NCBI GenBank assembly: GCA_945876745.1
Contig: CAMCPL010000007.1
Location: 1-64,000 of the forward strand
DNA from: an uncultured Clostridia bacterium
Lineage (GTDB): Bacteria; Bacillota; Clostridia; Oscillospirales; Acutalibacteraceae
Direction of reading: 5' to 3'
Length of the DNA: 64,000 bases
Both the position numbers and the translations under genes were made by a program. Positions within the stretch are counted from its first letter, which is position 1; every line of letters starts with the position of its first letter. Of the stretch, positions 6,762 through 15,493 are shown piece after piece. The notes beneath the pieces were generated by a model. It had not been told where the DNA came from, did not search any database, and was given only the letters and a program-made list of their open reading frames with translations.

Positions 6762-8699
6762 ATGGGACTTACATTAGCACAAAAACTAATAAAATCGCAT
6801 CTTGTTGAGGGCGAAATGAAGGTTGGAAGCGAAATCGGACTTCGCATTGACCAAACTCTCACACAGGATGCAACGGGTACTATGGCGTATCTTGAATTTG
6901 AGGCTATGGGAGTTGACAGAGTAAAGACAGAGCGTTCTGTTGCTTATATCGACCATAACACGCTTCAAACAGGATTTGAAAATGCGGACGACCATAGATT
7001 TATCCAAACTGTAACAAAAAAGCACGGAATTTATTTTTCAAGACCCGGTAACGGTATTTGTCATCAGGTACATCTTGAGCGCTTCGGTATTCCTGGAAAA
7101 ACTCTTATCGGCTCAGACAGTCATACTCCGACAGGCGGCGGTATCGGAATGCTTGCAATGGGAGCCGGCGGACTTGATGTTGCAGTTGCAATGGGCGGCG
7201 GTACATATTACATCCCTATGCCGAAAATGACTCGTATCAATCTTACAGGCTACTTAAAGCCGTGGGTTTCCGCAAAGGACGTTATTTTAGAGGTTCTTCG
7301 CATTATGAGCGTTAAGGGCGGCGTAGGTAAAATTATTGAATACGGGGGAGAGGGTGTGAAAACCTTATCTGTTCCCGAACGTGCTACTATTACGAATATG
7401 GGCGCAGAGCTCGGTGCAACCACATCTATTTTCCCGTCCGACGAAATTACTCTTGCATTTCTTAAGGCGCAGGGAAGAGAAAAGGATTGGGTTGAGCTTT
7501 CTGCCGATGCAGATGCAGAATATGACGAGGTTATCGACATTGACCTTTGCTCGCTTGTTCCCATGGCGGCTTGTCCCCATATGCCCGATAATGTTAAAAC
7601 AACCGATGAAATCGGAAAAATCAAGGTTGACCAGGTCGCAATCGGCTCGTGCACAAATTCCTCCTTTGTTGATATGATGAAGGTCGCTTCAATTCTTAAA
7701 GGCAAGACAGTTGACCCAAGTGTTTCGCTTTGTATTGCTCCCGGCTCAAAGCAAGTTCTTAATATGCTTGCGCTCAACGGCGCATTGTCCGATATGATAA
7801 ATGCCGGAGCAAGAATACTTGAAAGTGCATGCGGACCTTGTATCGGTATGGGACAAAGCCCGAATAGCAACGGCGTATCTCTTCGTACATTTAACCGTAA
7901 CTTTGAGGGTCGTTCAGGCACAAAGGACGGCAAGATTTATCTTGTTTCTCCGGAGGTTGCGGCGGCTTCGGCGCTTACTGGCTATTTAACCGATCCGAGA
8001 GAGCTCGGCGAAGCGCCGTCAATCACGATGCCCGAAAAATTTGTTGTTAACGACAATATGATTGTTGCTCCTGCTTCACCTGAAGAAGCTCATAGCGTAG
8101 AGGTTTTGAGAGGCCCGAATATCAAGCCTTTCCCGAAAACCGAGCCGCTTGCCGAGGATATTAAGGCAAAGGCTGTTTTGAAGGTCGGCGACAATATTAC
8201 TACCGACCATATTATGCCTGCCGGTGCAAAAATTTTGCCGTATCGTTCAAACATTCCGTATCTTTCACAGTATTGCTTTGCAGTATGTGACGAGAGCTTC
8301 CCGCAGAGAATTAAGGCAGAAGGTAAGGGCTTTATTATAGGCGGTGCAAACTACGGACAGGGCTCGTCGCGTGAGCACGCCGCGCTCGTTCCTCTTTATC
8401 TGGGAGTTAAGGCGGTAATTACAAAGAGCTTTGCACGTATTCACGTTGCAAACCTTGTAAATGCCGGTATTCTTCCATTCACCTTTGAAAATGAAGCAGA
8501 TTATGATAAAATTGACCAAATGGACGAGCTTGAGCTTTCTTCAATCAGAGATTGTATAGAAAATCACAAAACGGTAGTTCTTAAGAATATTACAAAGGGT
8601 GAGGAGTATAAGCTGAATTCCTCCCATTTGTCCGACAGACAAAGAGCAATGCTTCTTTGCGGCGGTCTGCTTGATTATACAAGAGAAATGAATAAATAA
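6762..8699 (+). CDS. acn: Aconitate hydratase
   Basis: A 645-residue aconitase that converts citrate to isocitrate through a [4Fe-4S] cluster. The cluster cysteines are in IGSCTNSSF (one) and ACGPCIGMGQ (two). The swivel domain near the C-terminus has the GSSREHAALVPLYLGV motif. Its size is that of the short bacterial/mitochondrial type rather than the ~900-residue AcnA or AcnB. The start is fixed by AGGAGGAATGTAAATG. It lies 24 bp upstream of isocitrate dehydrogenase, so the operon makes the oxidative arm from citrate to 2-oxoglutarate, as used for glutamate synthesis in anaerobes. No citrate synthase gene is in the window. Confidence 0.95.
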   Translation: MGLTLAQKLIKSHLVEGEMKVGSEIGLRIDQTLTQDATGTMAYLEFEAMGVDRVKTERSVAYIDHNTLQTGFENADDHRFIQTVTKKHGIYFSRPGNGICHQVHLERFGIPGKTLIGSDSHTPTGGGIGMLAMGAGGLDVAVAMGGGTYYIPMPKMTRINLTGYLKPWVSAKDVILEVLRIMSVKGGVGKIIEYGGEGVKTLSVPERATITNMGAELGATTSIFPSDEITLAFLKAQGREKDWVELSADADAEYDEVIDIDLCSLVPMAACPHMPDNVKTTDEIGKIKVDQVAIGSCTNSSFVDMMKVASILKGKTVDPSVSLCIAPGSKQVLNMLALNGALSDMINAGARILESACGPCIGMGQSPNSNGVSLRTFNRNFEGRSGTKDGKIYLVSPEVAAASALTGYLTDPRELGEAPSITMPEKFVVNDNMIVAPASPEEAHSVEVLRGPNIKPFPKTEPLAEDIKAKAVLKVGDNITTDHIMPAGAKILPYRSNIPYLSQYCFAVCDESFPQRIKAEGKGFIIGGANYGQGSSREHAALVPLYLGVKAVITKSFARIHVANLVNAGILPFTFENEADYDKIDQMDELELSSIRDCIENHKTVVLKNITKGEEYKLNSSHLSDRQRAMLLCGGLLDYTREMNK

Positions 8700-8723
8700 T
8701 TTTACCACACGGAGATATATAAT

Positions 8724-9902
8724 ATGAATATTGAAGAAACAAAGGCGCTTGACGCTGCCTGTGAGCAGTTTCGTGCATTAATGGAAAAACAGCTCGAAAG
8801 AGCAAAAAAGATTAAAGAGGACAAGGACTTTACAGACTATCAGTCGCTTGATAAAATCGTTATAGGTATTTGCGGCGGTGACGGTATCGGTCCGATTATC
8901 ACAAAGGAGTCCCAAAGAGTAATTGAATTTTTACTTAAGGACGAGGTGGAAAAGGGCAAGATTGAATTTAAGATTATCGACGGTCTTACTATTGAAAATC
9001 GTGCCGCACATAACAAGGCGATTCCCGATGATGTACTTGAAGAATTAAAGGCTTGTCACGTTATTCTTAAAGGTCCTACAACTACTCCTCGCCAGGGTGA
9101 CCCGTGGCCGAATGTTGAAAGCGCAAACGTTGCTATGAGAAAAGAGCTTGACCTGTTTGCAAATATGCGCCCTGTAAAGGTACCCGAAGAGGGAATTGAT
9201 TGGACATTCTTCCGTGAAAACACAGAGGGAGGCTATGCAGTAGGCTCCTACGGTGTAAATATTACCGACGATTTGGCTGTTGATTTTACAGTTGCAACTC
9301 AGGAGGGCTGCGACAGAATTGCGCGCCTTGCTTATGACTATGCAAAACGTAATAATAAGGGCAAAGTTTCGATTATCACAAAGGCAAATATCATCAAGAC
9401 TACTGACGGTAAATTCCTCAATACTGCAAAGAAAATCGGCGAGCAGTATCCCGATATCGTAACCGATGACTGGTATGTTGATATTACAACTGCGAAGCTT
9501 ATTGACCCTGCAAGAAGAACCGACTTCAAGGTTTTCGTACTTCCAAACCTTTACGGTGATATTATTACCGACGAGGCTGCCGAGTTCCAAGGCGGCGTAG
9601 GTACGGCAGGAAGCGCTAATATCGGCAAGAAATATGCAATGTTTGAGGCTATTCACGGCTCTGCACCACGTATGATTACCGAGGGCAGAGGACAGTATGC
9701 AGACCCTTGCTCAATGCTTCGTGCAACCGTTATGCTTCTTTCCCATATCGGCTATCAGGAGCAGGCAAACGCTCTTGAAAAAGCGCTTGACAAATGTATG
9801 TTTGAGGAAAAGAAGCTCGTTATTACAGGTCGTGACACAGGCTGTACCTGTGATGAATTCGGCGATTATGTAATGCAGACAATAACCGATATGACAAAAT
9901 AA
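8724..9902 (+). CDS. icd: Isocitrate dehydrogenase (NAD(P)+)
   Basis: A 392-residue beta-decarboxylating dehydrogenase. The substrate loop VESANVAMRKELDLFANMRPVK splits into the S-x-N-x-x-x-R pattern of isocitrate dehydrogenases rather than the E-x-x-L-L pattern of isopropylmalate dehydrogenases. FFRENTEGGYAVG and YGDIITDEAAEFQGG are family signatures. The cofactor loop reads HGSAPRM; the usual NADP (KY) or NAD (DI) pair is absent, so I leave the cofactor open. An extra ~35 N-terminal residues precede the core. It sits between acn and rex in a plus-strand operon. Confidence 0.9.
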   Translation: MNIEETKALDAACEQFRALMEKQLERAKKIKEDKDFTDYQSLDKIVIGICGGDGIGPIITKESQRVIEFLLKDEVEKGKIEFKIIDGLTIENRAAHNKAIPDDVLEELKACHVILKGPTTTPRQGDPWPNVESANVAMRKELDLFANMRPVKVPEEGIDWTFFRENTEGGYAVGSYGVNITDDLAVDFTVATQEGCDRIARLAYDYAKRNNKGKVSIITKANIIKTTDGKFLNTAKKIGEQYPDIVTDDWYVDITTAKLIDPARRTDFKVFVLPNLYGDIITDEAAEFQGGVGTAGSANIGKKYAMFEAIHGSAPRMITEGRGQYADPCSMLRATVMLLSHIGYQEQANALEKALDKCMFEEKKLVITGRDTGCTCDEFGDYVMQTITDMTK

Positions 9903-9926
9903 TTTCTTTCGTAAAGGGTGTAGCTT

Positions 9927-10565
9927 ATGGCACAGGAAATTTCAATCTCCGTAATTAAAAGATTGCCGAGATATTACAGATTTTTAGAAAACTTAAAGGA
10001 CAACGGAATTGTTCGTATCAGCTCAAAGGAGCTTGCCGAAAGAATGGGTCTTACTGCTTCGCAGATTCGTCACGATTTTAATTGCTTTGGCGGCTTCGGT
10101 CAGCAGGGCTACGGCTATAACGTATCGGAGCTTTATCAAAAAATCGGTGAAATACTATGCGTTGACGCAGGAGTAAAAACGATTTTGATAGGTGCAGGTA
10201 ACTTGGGAAAAGCTGTTGCTTCAAAGATTTTTACACGTCAATCGGGTTTTAAGCTTGTGGGCGTTTTTGATAAAAATGAGGCTGTTTCCGGCAAACTTAT
10301 TCAGGGTATTCCTGTTCGTCACATCAACTATCTTGAAAACTTTTGTATCGACAATCAACCTCGCTGTGCCGTTATCTGCATTCCGTCAAATGATATGAAG
10401 GAATTGACGGACGTGCTTTGCAGACAGGGGATAAAGAGCTTTTGGAATTTCTCTAACTACGATATTGCTATGGCTCATCCTGAAGTTTTGGTTGAGAACG
10501 TTCATCTTACCGACAGCCTTATGACGTTGAGCTACCTTACAAACGCAAAGGCTGATAAGGAATAA
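9927..10565 (+). CDS. rex: Redox-sensing transcriptional repressor Rex
   Basis: A 212-residue protein with an N-terminal winged helix (residues 1-75; ISVIKRLPRYYRFLENL, ASQIRHDFNCFGGFGQQGYGY) and a Rossmann domain with the NAD(H) motif GAGNLG. Rex binds operators at low NADH/NAD+ and falls off at high NADH. It is the third gene of the acn-icd operon, 24 bp after icd, so a redox sensor is produced together with NAD(P)H-generating enzymes. That arrangement suggests feedback on the operon (see the palindrome at 6723). Confidence 0.95.
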   Translation: MAQEISISVIKRLPRYYRFLENLKDNGIVRISSKELAERMGLTASQIRHDFNCFGGFGQQGYGYNVSELYQKIGEILCVDAGVKTILIGAGNLGKAVASKIFTRQSGFKLVGVFDKNEAVSGKLIQGIPVRHINYLENFCIDNQPRCAVICIPSNDMKELTDVLCRQGIKSFWNFSNYDIAMAHPEVLVENVHLTDSLMTLSYLTNAKADKE

Positions 10566-10577
10566 GGGTGATTTGCT

Positions 10578-11258
10578 TTGATTAAAATCAGTAACAAACA
10601 AATAATAGATGTTGTCAGATTTTCAGACGATAAGGCAGTTTTGGTTGAGAAAGTACCAAAGATTAATTCCGAAAGCTACGGAGTGAATTATTTTTTACTC
10701 AATTTTAACGACGGCAAAAAAGAAATTGTAACAAAGGACGCATATCTTCTTAAAAAGTTCGGCTCAAAGCGAAAAGAAATCAGCGAAAAGCTCGGAAATT
10801 TCGTAGTACCGAGTTCAATGGTTTTATCGGACAAACGCGTAATGGTTATTTATCCGACAGGTGATACAGGACTTTTTGATGAAAACGGCGAGCTTATTCG
10901 AAACGGATTATTGACCTACAATGATTCACCTGTTTGCTGTATTGCCGAGGACGGAGAATACTTTTGGTCGGTTTGCGAAAAGGAAAATTCAGTTATTCGC
11001 TTTTATGCAGATAACGCAAAAACAGATATTCGTATCGGCGGCAGGGAACAGGCAACCTTTGACAGACCGCATTTTGTTTCAGCCGACGAAAATTATGTTT
11101 ATGTATGCTGCAATCATATGAATGTGCGAAAAATCGACAAAAAGACTCTTTCGGTATCCGATGTTAATCGTATGTACAACGGTCTGACAGGCTATTTCAA
11201 ATTCGGAAAATTTGCAATTATCACCACTCTTGATGGTGCTTATTGCGACAAAGATTAA
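10578..11258 (+). CDS. Hypothetical protein, beta-propeller-like
   Basis: A 226-residue protein starting at TTG 10578, with AAGGGTGA upstream and only 12 bp from the rex stop. The sequence is beta-rich with repeated strand-turn units (VVPSSMVLSDKRVMVIYPTG, PVCCIAEDGEYFWSVCE, FVSADENYVYVCC), each about 40 residues, as in small beta-propellers. There is no signal peptide. I do not recognise a family. It closes the operon before the terminator at 11263. Confidence 0.7.
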   Translation: MIKISNKQIIDVVRFSDDKAVLVEKVPKINSESYGVNYFLLNFNDGKKEIVTKDAYLLKKFGSKRKEISEKLGNFVVPSSMVLSDKRVMVIYPTGDTGLFDENGELIRNGLLTYNDSPVCCIAEDGEYFWSVCEKENSVIRFYADNAKTDIRIGGREQATFDRPHFVSADENYVYVCCNHMNVRKIDKKTLSVSDVNRMYNGLTGYFKFGKFAIITTLDGAYCDKD

Positions 11259-11262
11259 TTAA

Positions 11263-11295
11263 AACGCTTCGGCTGATGTGAATAGCCGAAGCGTT
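11263..11295. terminator. Bidirectional terminator between the rex operon and the kinase gene
   Basis: Perfect 12-bp stem AACGCTTCGGCT / AGCCGAAGCGTT with a 9-base loop, preceded by A-rich and followed by T-rich sequence. It serves both convergent transcription units. Confidence 0.85.
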
Positions 11296-11299
11296 ACTT

Positions 11300-12580
11300 T
11301 TATATTACTATTTTCGAAATGTAGGTTTTATCCTGTGAATAAGATGTAATCGAGCCGCCGAGCTCAAACATCAGTCTTTCACAGCACTTTAATCCAATTT
11401 TTGTGCTTGTCGATTCTTCAAATGATTCTTTTACGTAGTTTTTGAATTCGATGATAATCCTGTCTTCAAAAACGTTTATGTTTATATAAATCGGTTTTTG
11501 AGAGTCAGCGTATTTGCTTATGTTAGAAAAAATGTTGTCGAACACTCTTTTGAGCACTGTTGCGTCGGTTGAAAGATTATACCCGTTAAGTGCAGTTATG
11601 TTATCATTTACAATGAATTCATATCCTTTTTGCCTTAGTATAATCAGGTTTTCTCCGATTAATTGCTGAAGAAGCAAGCTTGCATCAAAGCTTTCTTTTT
11701 CAACCTTAATCTTTCCGCTTTCGTAAATTAATGAATACTCAAACAGACGGTTACTCATCTCTTTTAATTGCTTTGCTTTTTCGAGAGAATAAGAGGCGTA
11801 TTGCTTTAATTCCTCCTTACTGCAATTCTCATTTACCATCATTTCGTTGTAGCCGATTATTGAAGTAAGGGGCGTTCTTATATCGTGTGACATATTTGTG
11901 ATTAATTCACGGTTTGCGGCTTCAGTTCTTTTTTGCTTTTCGTAATGCTCGATTATATCACATCTCATATCTTCAATACTTGTATATAAATCATCAATTT
12001 CATCACGGTGCTTTTTCCTTTTTGAGATTGAATGATTGATATCGCACGAAACGAGAGTAGCCTGTCTTGAAATATTAGTAATTCTGTTTACAAGTGAGGA
12101 AAGGTAAATTAGAATTATTGCAAGCGCTATAACAATTGAAATAACAAATGACGACAAATATATGACAGTCATTATTTTGTCCTCGCTGTATTCAATTATA
12201 GCAACCTCGTAAATTCCATCGGAAAACTGTATTTCCGTAGAATAATAACGGTAGCTGTTCATTATGTCTAAGAAGGTGTATTCATACATATTCGTATCGT
12301 CAATCAGTCTTTGTGTATTGTCGTCAAAAACAACACAGTATACGTTAGACTTTTTCTTACACCATTCCTGTATCTTATCCTTATCTAGAGAGCTGATAGC
12401 GTTTTCTTCTACAAAGGCTTGAAACTCATATTCTATGTTGTTTTGAGAGTCATAGTACTTGCTTACTATATATTCTCCTGTTGAAAAAAACAGGAAATAC
12501 GATATTACGCCGATAATCAGTGCACTGAATATTACGATAACAGTTTTGATTTTTATCGAACTCCGCCTTGTTTTAGACAT
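11300..12580 (-). CDS. Sensor histidine kinase
   Basis: A 426-residue membrane kinase. Segments: TM1 at about 12-32, an extracellular sensor of ~100 residues, TM2 at about 135-160, a linker/coiled coil, then HisKA with the phospho-acceptor in NMSHDIRTPLTSIIGY. The N box is recognisable (FDNIFSNISKYA), but the DxGxG motif of the ATPase domain is missing: the region reads EFKNYVKESFEESTSTKIGL. The kinase may therefore bind ATP poorly or belong to a divergent subfamily. It overlaps the response-regulator gene by 8 bp. The signal and targets are unknown. Confidence 0.88.
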   Translation of the reverse strand: MSKTRRSSIKIKTVIVIFSALIIGVISYFLFFSTGEYIVSKYYDSQNNIEYEFQAFVEENAISSLDKDKIQEWCKKKSNVYCVVFDDNTQRLIDDTNMYEYTFLDIMNSYRYYSTEIQFSDGIYEVAIIEYSEDKIMTVIYLSSFVISIVIALAIILIYLSSLVNRITNISRQATLVSCDINHSISKRKKHRDEIDDLYTSIEDMRCDIIEHYEKQKRTEAANRELITNMSHDIRTPLTSIIGYNEMMVNENCSKEELKQYASYSLEKAKQLKEMSNRLFEYSLIYESGKIKVEKESFDASLLLQQLIGENLIILRQKGYEFIVNDNITALNGYNLSTDATVLKRVFDNIFSNISKYADSQKPIYININVFEDRIIIEFKNYVKESFEESTSTKIGLKCCERLMFELGGSITSYSQDKTYISKIVI

Positions 12581-13238
12581 ATTTGTAACCCTTTCCCCAA
12601 ATTGTGATTATGTGCTTTGGGTTAGCGTAATCCTCTTCGATTTTCTTTCGCAGTCCGAGCATAAAAACCATAACAGTATTGTTGCTGTTAGGTAAGTATT
12701 TTTCTTCCCATACAGCCTCATAAATGTCTTTAATACTCATAACGTTTCCTTTGTTTTTGTATAAAAATTCCAAAAGTCTAAGCTCTGTATCGGTTAAAAG
12801 GATTTTGTTTCCCTGTATAACGACAGATTTTTCCGAGTGCAGAAATTTGATTTCTTCTTTATATTCGGTTTTTGTTCTTTTTAGCACTGCCTTTACTCTT
12901 AACACAAGCTCGACGCTTGAAAAAGGCTTGCACAAATAATCATCGGCGCCGCTGTCGTATGCTTCTATTTTGTCCTCGTCACTTGAACGAGCTGTAATAA
13001 ATATTATCGGTGTGTCGCATATATCTTTGATTTTCTTTGCCGCATTTGTTCCAAGCATTTCCGGCATCATTATGTCGAGAATGATTAAATCGTATTTACC
13101 GCCTGCGGCAATTTCGTTGACAACGCTCTCGCCGTCAAATAAGCAGCTAACTTCAAAGCCCTCTTTTTCAAGTATCAGCTTTATCAGCGTACATATTGAC
13201 CTGTCATCATCGGCAACCAATATTTTTGTTTTGTTCAT
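12573..13238 (-). CDS. OmpR-family response regulator
   Basis: A 221-residue regulator. The REC domain (1-115) has the acidic pair DDD near residue 10, the phospho-acceptor Asp in LIILDIMMPE and the invariant Lys in YLCKPFSS. The winged-helix DNA-binding domain (125-221) ends in IITIWGKGYKYV, typical of OmpR/PhoB. It is the first gene of a two-gene unit with the kinase at 11300, and its start is preceded by GGAGGGGC. No neighbouring gene identifies the regulon. Confidence 0.93.
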   Translation of the reverse strand: MNKTKILVADDDRSICTLIKLILEKEGFEVSCLFDGESVVNEIAAGGKYDLIILDIMMPEMLGTNAAKKIKDICDTPIIFITARSSDEDKIEAYDSGADDYLCKPFSSVELVLRVKAVLKRTKTEYKEEIKFLHSEKSVVIQGNKILLTDTELRLLEFLYKNKGNVMSIKDIYEAVWEEKYLPNSNNTVMVFMLGLRKKIEEDYANPKHIITIWGKGYKYV

Positions 13239-13429
13239 AGCCCCTCCGAATATTTATAAGTCGTTTATATCCGTTCTACAAAAATATTAATCTAATTTGT
13301 AACCTCTGTCAATCCCTGCTGTATTAACAATTCTTAAAATCAGTTGATTTATTTTTTCTCTGGAAAAGTCAATGATAATTTATATAAGAGAGAATAACAA
13401 AAGATTATAGAGAAGAGTACAAAAAGAAA

Positions 13430-13480
13430 AAGCCGCTTATGCGACTTTTCTTTTTGGTGCTCAAGAAGGGACTTTCGTCA
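13430..13480. repeat. Decayed duplicate of the tRNA-Leu 3' end and its terminator
   Basis: TTTTGGTGC-TC-AAGAAGGGACTT (about 13452-13475) copies TTTTGGTGC-GG-AAGAAGGGACTT at the 3' end of tRNA-Leu (13651-13673), two bases aside. A hairpin (AAAAGCCGC.. / GCGACTTTT) precedes it, as the terminator does in the real gene. The copy lacks the rest of the tRNA. The rest of 13239-13616 shows no gene. It could be an attachment-site remnant or a decayed tandem tRNA. Confidence 0.5.
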
Positions 13481-13616
13481 AAGCAATCTTCGTGATTGAA
13501 TCAAATGCAAGCATTTGATAATAATCATTTCGATTGCTTTTCCTCTCAAAAACTGCCGTACAGTAGTGCGTCAGTTTTTGTAAAATAGGTTGGAGGGTTC
13601 AAGTCCAATTCACATT

Positions 13617-13653
13617 AAAAGAAGCAGTCACCCAAAAGGGTAACCGCTTCTTT
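13617..13653 (-). terminator. Terminator of tRNA-Leu
   Basis: Hairpin AAAGAAGCAGTCACCC / GGGTAACCGCTTCTTT with an AAAA loop and one or two mismatches, placed directly 3' of the tRNA on the minus strand and followed there by T residues. Confidence 0.7.
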
Positions 13654-13739
13654 TGGTGCGGAAGAAGGGACTTGAACCCTCATGAAATTGCTTTCACTAG
13701 AACCTGAATCTAGCGCGTCTGCCATTCCGCCACTTCCGC
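13654..13739 (-). tRNA. tRNA-Leu (anticodon CAG)
   Basis: Minus-strand class II tRNA. The acceptor stem is GCGGAAG / CTTCCGC with discriminator A and an encoded CCA. The anticodon stem CTAGA / TCTAG carries the loop TTCAGGT (anticodon CAG, reading CUG). The variable arm is long (TGAAAGCAATTTCA) and the T arm contains GGGTTCAAGTCCC. The promoter at 13759-13787 overlaps the 3' end of the upstream pqqD-like gene. Confidence 0.95.
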
Positions 13740-13758
13740 TGATTTGCAAAGTGACAAT

Positions 13759-13787
13759 ATTATACTACAATTAAAACTATTCGTCAA
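13759..13787 (-). promoter_or_regulatory. Promoter of tRNA-Leu
   Basis: Minus-strand TTGACG and TATAAT with a 17-base spacing, starting about 20 bases upstream of the mature tRNA 5' end. The -35 hexamer lies inside the last codons of the gene at 13777-14043. Confidence 0.75.
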
Positions 13788-14043
13788 GTAGTTCGTTTTG
13801 TTTTAATTCAAAAATGAAATTCTCGACTGCCTGCCTTGCAGTAGCTTCGTCAATGGAATATTGCTCAATAACTTTTTGTGTTACCTTGTCAACAGTTGTG
13901 TCCTTTTCAAGGCATTTCCAAATATACTGCGCAGTTTCATTTAGTGTAATCATTCCGTTAAACTGCTTCGACCTTTCGCCGACTGCTACGGCAAGTATTT
14001 TGTCACCGATTTTTCTTGTTACAAATCCTTCTTTAATTTTCAT
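13777..14043 (-). CDS. PqqD-family peptide-recognition protein (orphan)
   Basis: An 88-residue protein. MKIKEGFVTRKIGDKILAV, NGMITLNETAQYIWKCLEK and a C-terminal helical part (ATARQAVENFIFELKQNELLDE, quoted in part) match the PqqD/RRE winged-helix fold, which in RiPP pathways holds the leader peptide for a modifying enzyme. No radical SAM maturase, precursor peptide or protease is adjacent. It lies 11 bp downstream of a Gfo/Idh oxidoreductase and is probably co-transcribed with it. Such solitary PqqD-like proteins also occur in Firmicutes polysaccharide and sactipeptide loci; its role here is unknown. Confidence 0.75.
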   Translation of the reverse strand: MKIKEGFVTRKIGDKILAVAVGERSKQFNGMITLNETAQYIWKCLEKDTTVDKVTQKVIEQYSIDEATARQAVENFIFELKQNELLDE

Positions 14044-14054
14044 ATCTTCTCCGT

Positions 14055-15365
14055 TTATAGTATAACATTTTGAGGCTCGCCGCCGTTTTCTCTGCTCTCG
14101 TCAGCGAGATAAACGCTTAAATGACCTGCAACGCTGTCAAAAATAGATGTGCAGGCAAGACTTGGTTTTTCGCCTCGGATAAACTTAACAAAATCTTCTG
14201 CAAGTCTTTCGTCGCCGCCGCCGTGACCGCCGTAAGCTCCTACCATATCACCGCCGACCTTTAAGTCAACCTCTTCAACATCACATTCCTCGTTGTGTGC
14301 GTCGGGTGATGGATTGATTTTCAATACAGTATATTTGCTTTCTTCAAAATTACCGAAAATCTCGCCCTTTGTACCGATAATATGTATATTTCTTCTCGGC
14401 TCTGCGGAGCCTCCTACCATATTGTGCGTTCCTGTTGCGCCGCTTTCAAATTCGACTAATACAGATTGATGGTCAACTACATCATTGTCGCACTTATAAA
14501 TACATCTTGCATAAGGATTATTAGATTTCATAAGTGCAATTTTGTCCTCGATAGTCGGGTTTTCAATATCCTCCAAAGCGTCCCATACATAAAACGCCCA
14601 TCTGTCGGGGTGATCTATATATAATCTCTTTGTAGAATAAACGCACGTGTCAACAAGCGGACAATCCTTCATACATATTGTTCCTGCATTTTTAGGTGCA
14701 TTTTCTGCCTTGAATTGGTATTTTCCGCCGAATGAGCTGATTTTTGAAGGCTTTGTTTTCGACATCATCCACATCATAATGTCCATATCGTGGCAGCATT
14801 TTGCAAGAAGCATTGAAGTATGGCATTTTGCGCTGTTTGCCCATTTACCTCTGACATAGGAGGTTGAAAGATGATGATACGAAACGTGCTCGGTAGTTTG
14901 GATATTAATAATATCGCCGATTTCGCCGTTTTCGATTCGTTCCTTTATCGAATAATAAAACGGAGTATATCTTAAAACATGGCAAATCATAACTTTAGAG
15001 TTGTTCTTTTTTGCACATTCAACGATTTGGCGCATTTCGTCCTCGTTAGGCGCAAAAGGCTTTTCCAAAAGCATATCATAGCCGGCGTTGAGAAGCGGTA
15101 TTGCGGTTTCCAAATGCTGCTCGTCCATAGTGCCGTTAATTACGGTGTCGGCAATCTTTCCTTTTTTTGCGAGCTCCTGCGCACTTTCAAAGCACATATC
15201 CTCGCCGAAGCCGAAGTATTCCATAGCCTTTTTTCTTCTGACAGGATTAGGGTCGGCAACGCCTACAATTTTCAGTATTTCGGGGTTTGTTTTTGCAAGC
15301 TCACTGTATACAAATGCTCTGTGACCTGCACCGACAATTATGGCTGTAATAGGTTTTTGTTCCAT
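14055..15365 (-). CDS. Gfo/Idh/MocA-family oxidoreductase
   Basis: A 436-residue NAD(P)-dependent sugar or cyclitol oxidoreductase. The N-terminal Rossmann fold has IIVGAGHRAFVYSEL and the family motif EKPFAPNEDEM. HVLRYTPFYYSIKERI leads into the C-terminal alpha/beta domain. A cysteine cluster in the middle (C-x3-C-P-x4-C around residues 230-240, then YARCIYKC) is typical of one Firmicutes subfamily and may bind a metal; its function is not established. The substrate cannot be predicted. The AGGTGT ribosome site supports the ATG at 15365. Confidence 0.85.
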   Translation of the reverse strand: MEQKPITAIIVGAGHRAFVYSELAKTNPEILKIVGVADPNPVRRKKAMEYFGFGEDMCFESAQELAKKGKIADTVINGTMDEQHLETAIPLLNAGYDMLLEKPFAPNEDEMRQIVECAKKNNSKVMICHVLRYTPFYYSIKERIENGEIGDIINIQTTEHVSYHHLSTSYVRGKWANSAKCHTSMLLAKCCHDMDIMMWMMSKTKPSKISSFGGKYQFKAENAPKNAGTICMKDCPLVDTCVYSTKRLYIDHPDRWAFYVWDALEDIENPTIEDKIALMKSNNPYARCIYKCDNDVVDHQSVLVEFESGATGTHNMVGGSAEPRRNIHIIGTKGEIFGNFEESKYTVLKINPSPDAHNEECDVEEVDLKVGGDMVGAYGGHGGGDERLAEDFVKFIRGEKPSLACTSIFDSVAGHLSVYLADESRENGGEPQNVIL

Positions 15366-15435
15366 TTCGCAACACCTCTTTTATATCCGTCTACATTATA
15401 TCATAATATTACTTCATTTCAAGATTTTTTTATGT

Positions 15436-15463
15436 TTGACTTATATTTTTTTTGTTGTATAAT
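15436..15463 (+). promoter_or_regulatory. Promoter of the ABC exporter operon
   Basis: TTGACT (15436-15441) and TATAAT (15458-15463) are 16 bases apart, about 30 bases upstream of the first exporter gene. Confidence 0.65.
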
Positions 15464-15493
15464 ATTTCTAATATTTGTTATTATAGGTGACTT

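Noticed and set aside
7250-7933. Long minus-strand frame inside aconitase
   Set aside because: Antisense shadow of a conserved enzyme; no start signals.
13585-13615. Second tRNA on the plus strand (GGAGGGTTCAAGTCCAATTC)
   Set aside because: Only a T-arm-like stretch is present; no acceptor or anticodon stem can be formed around it.
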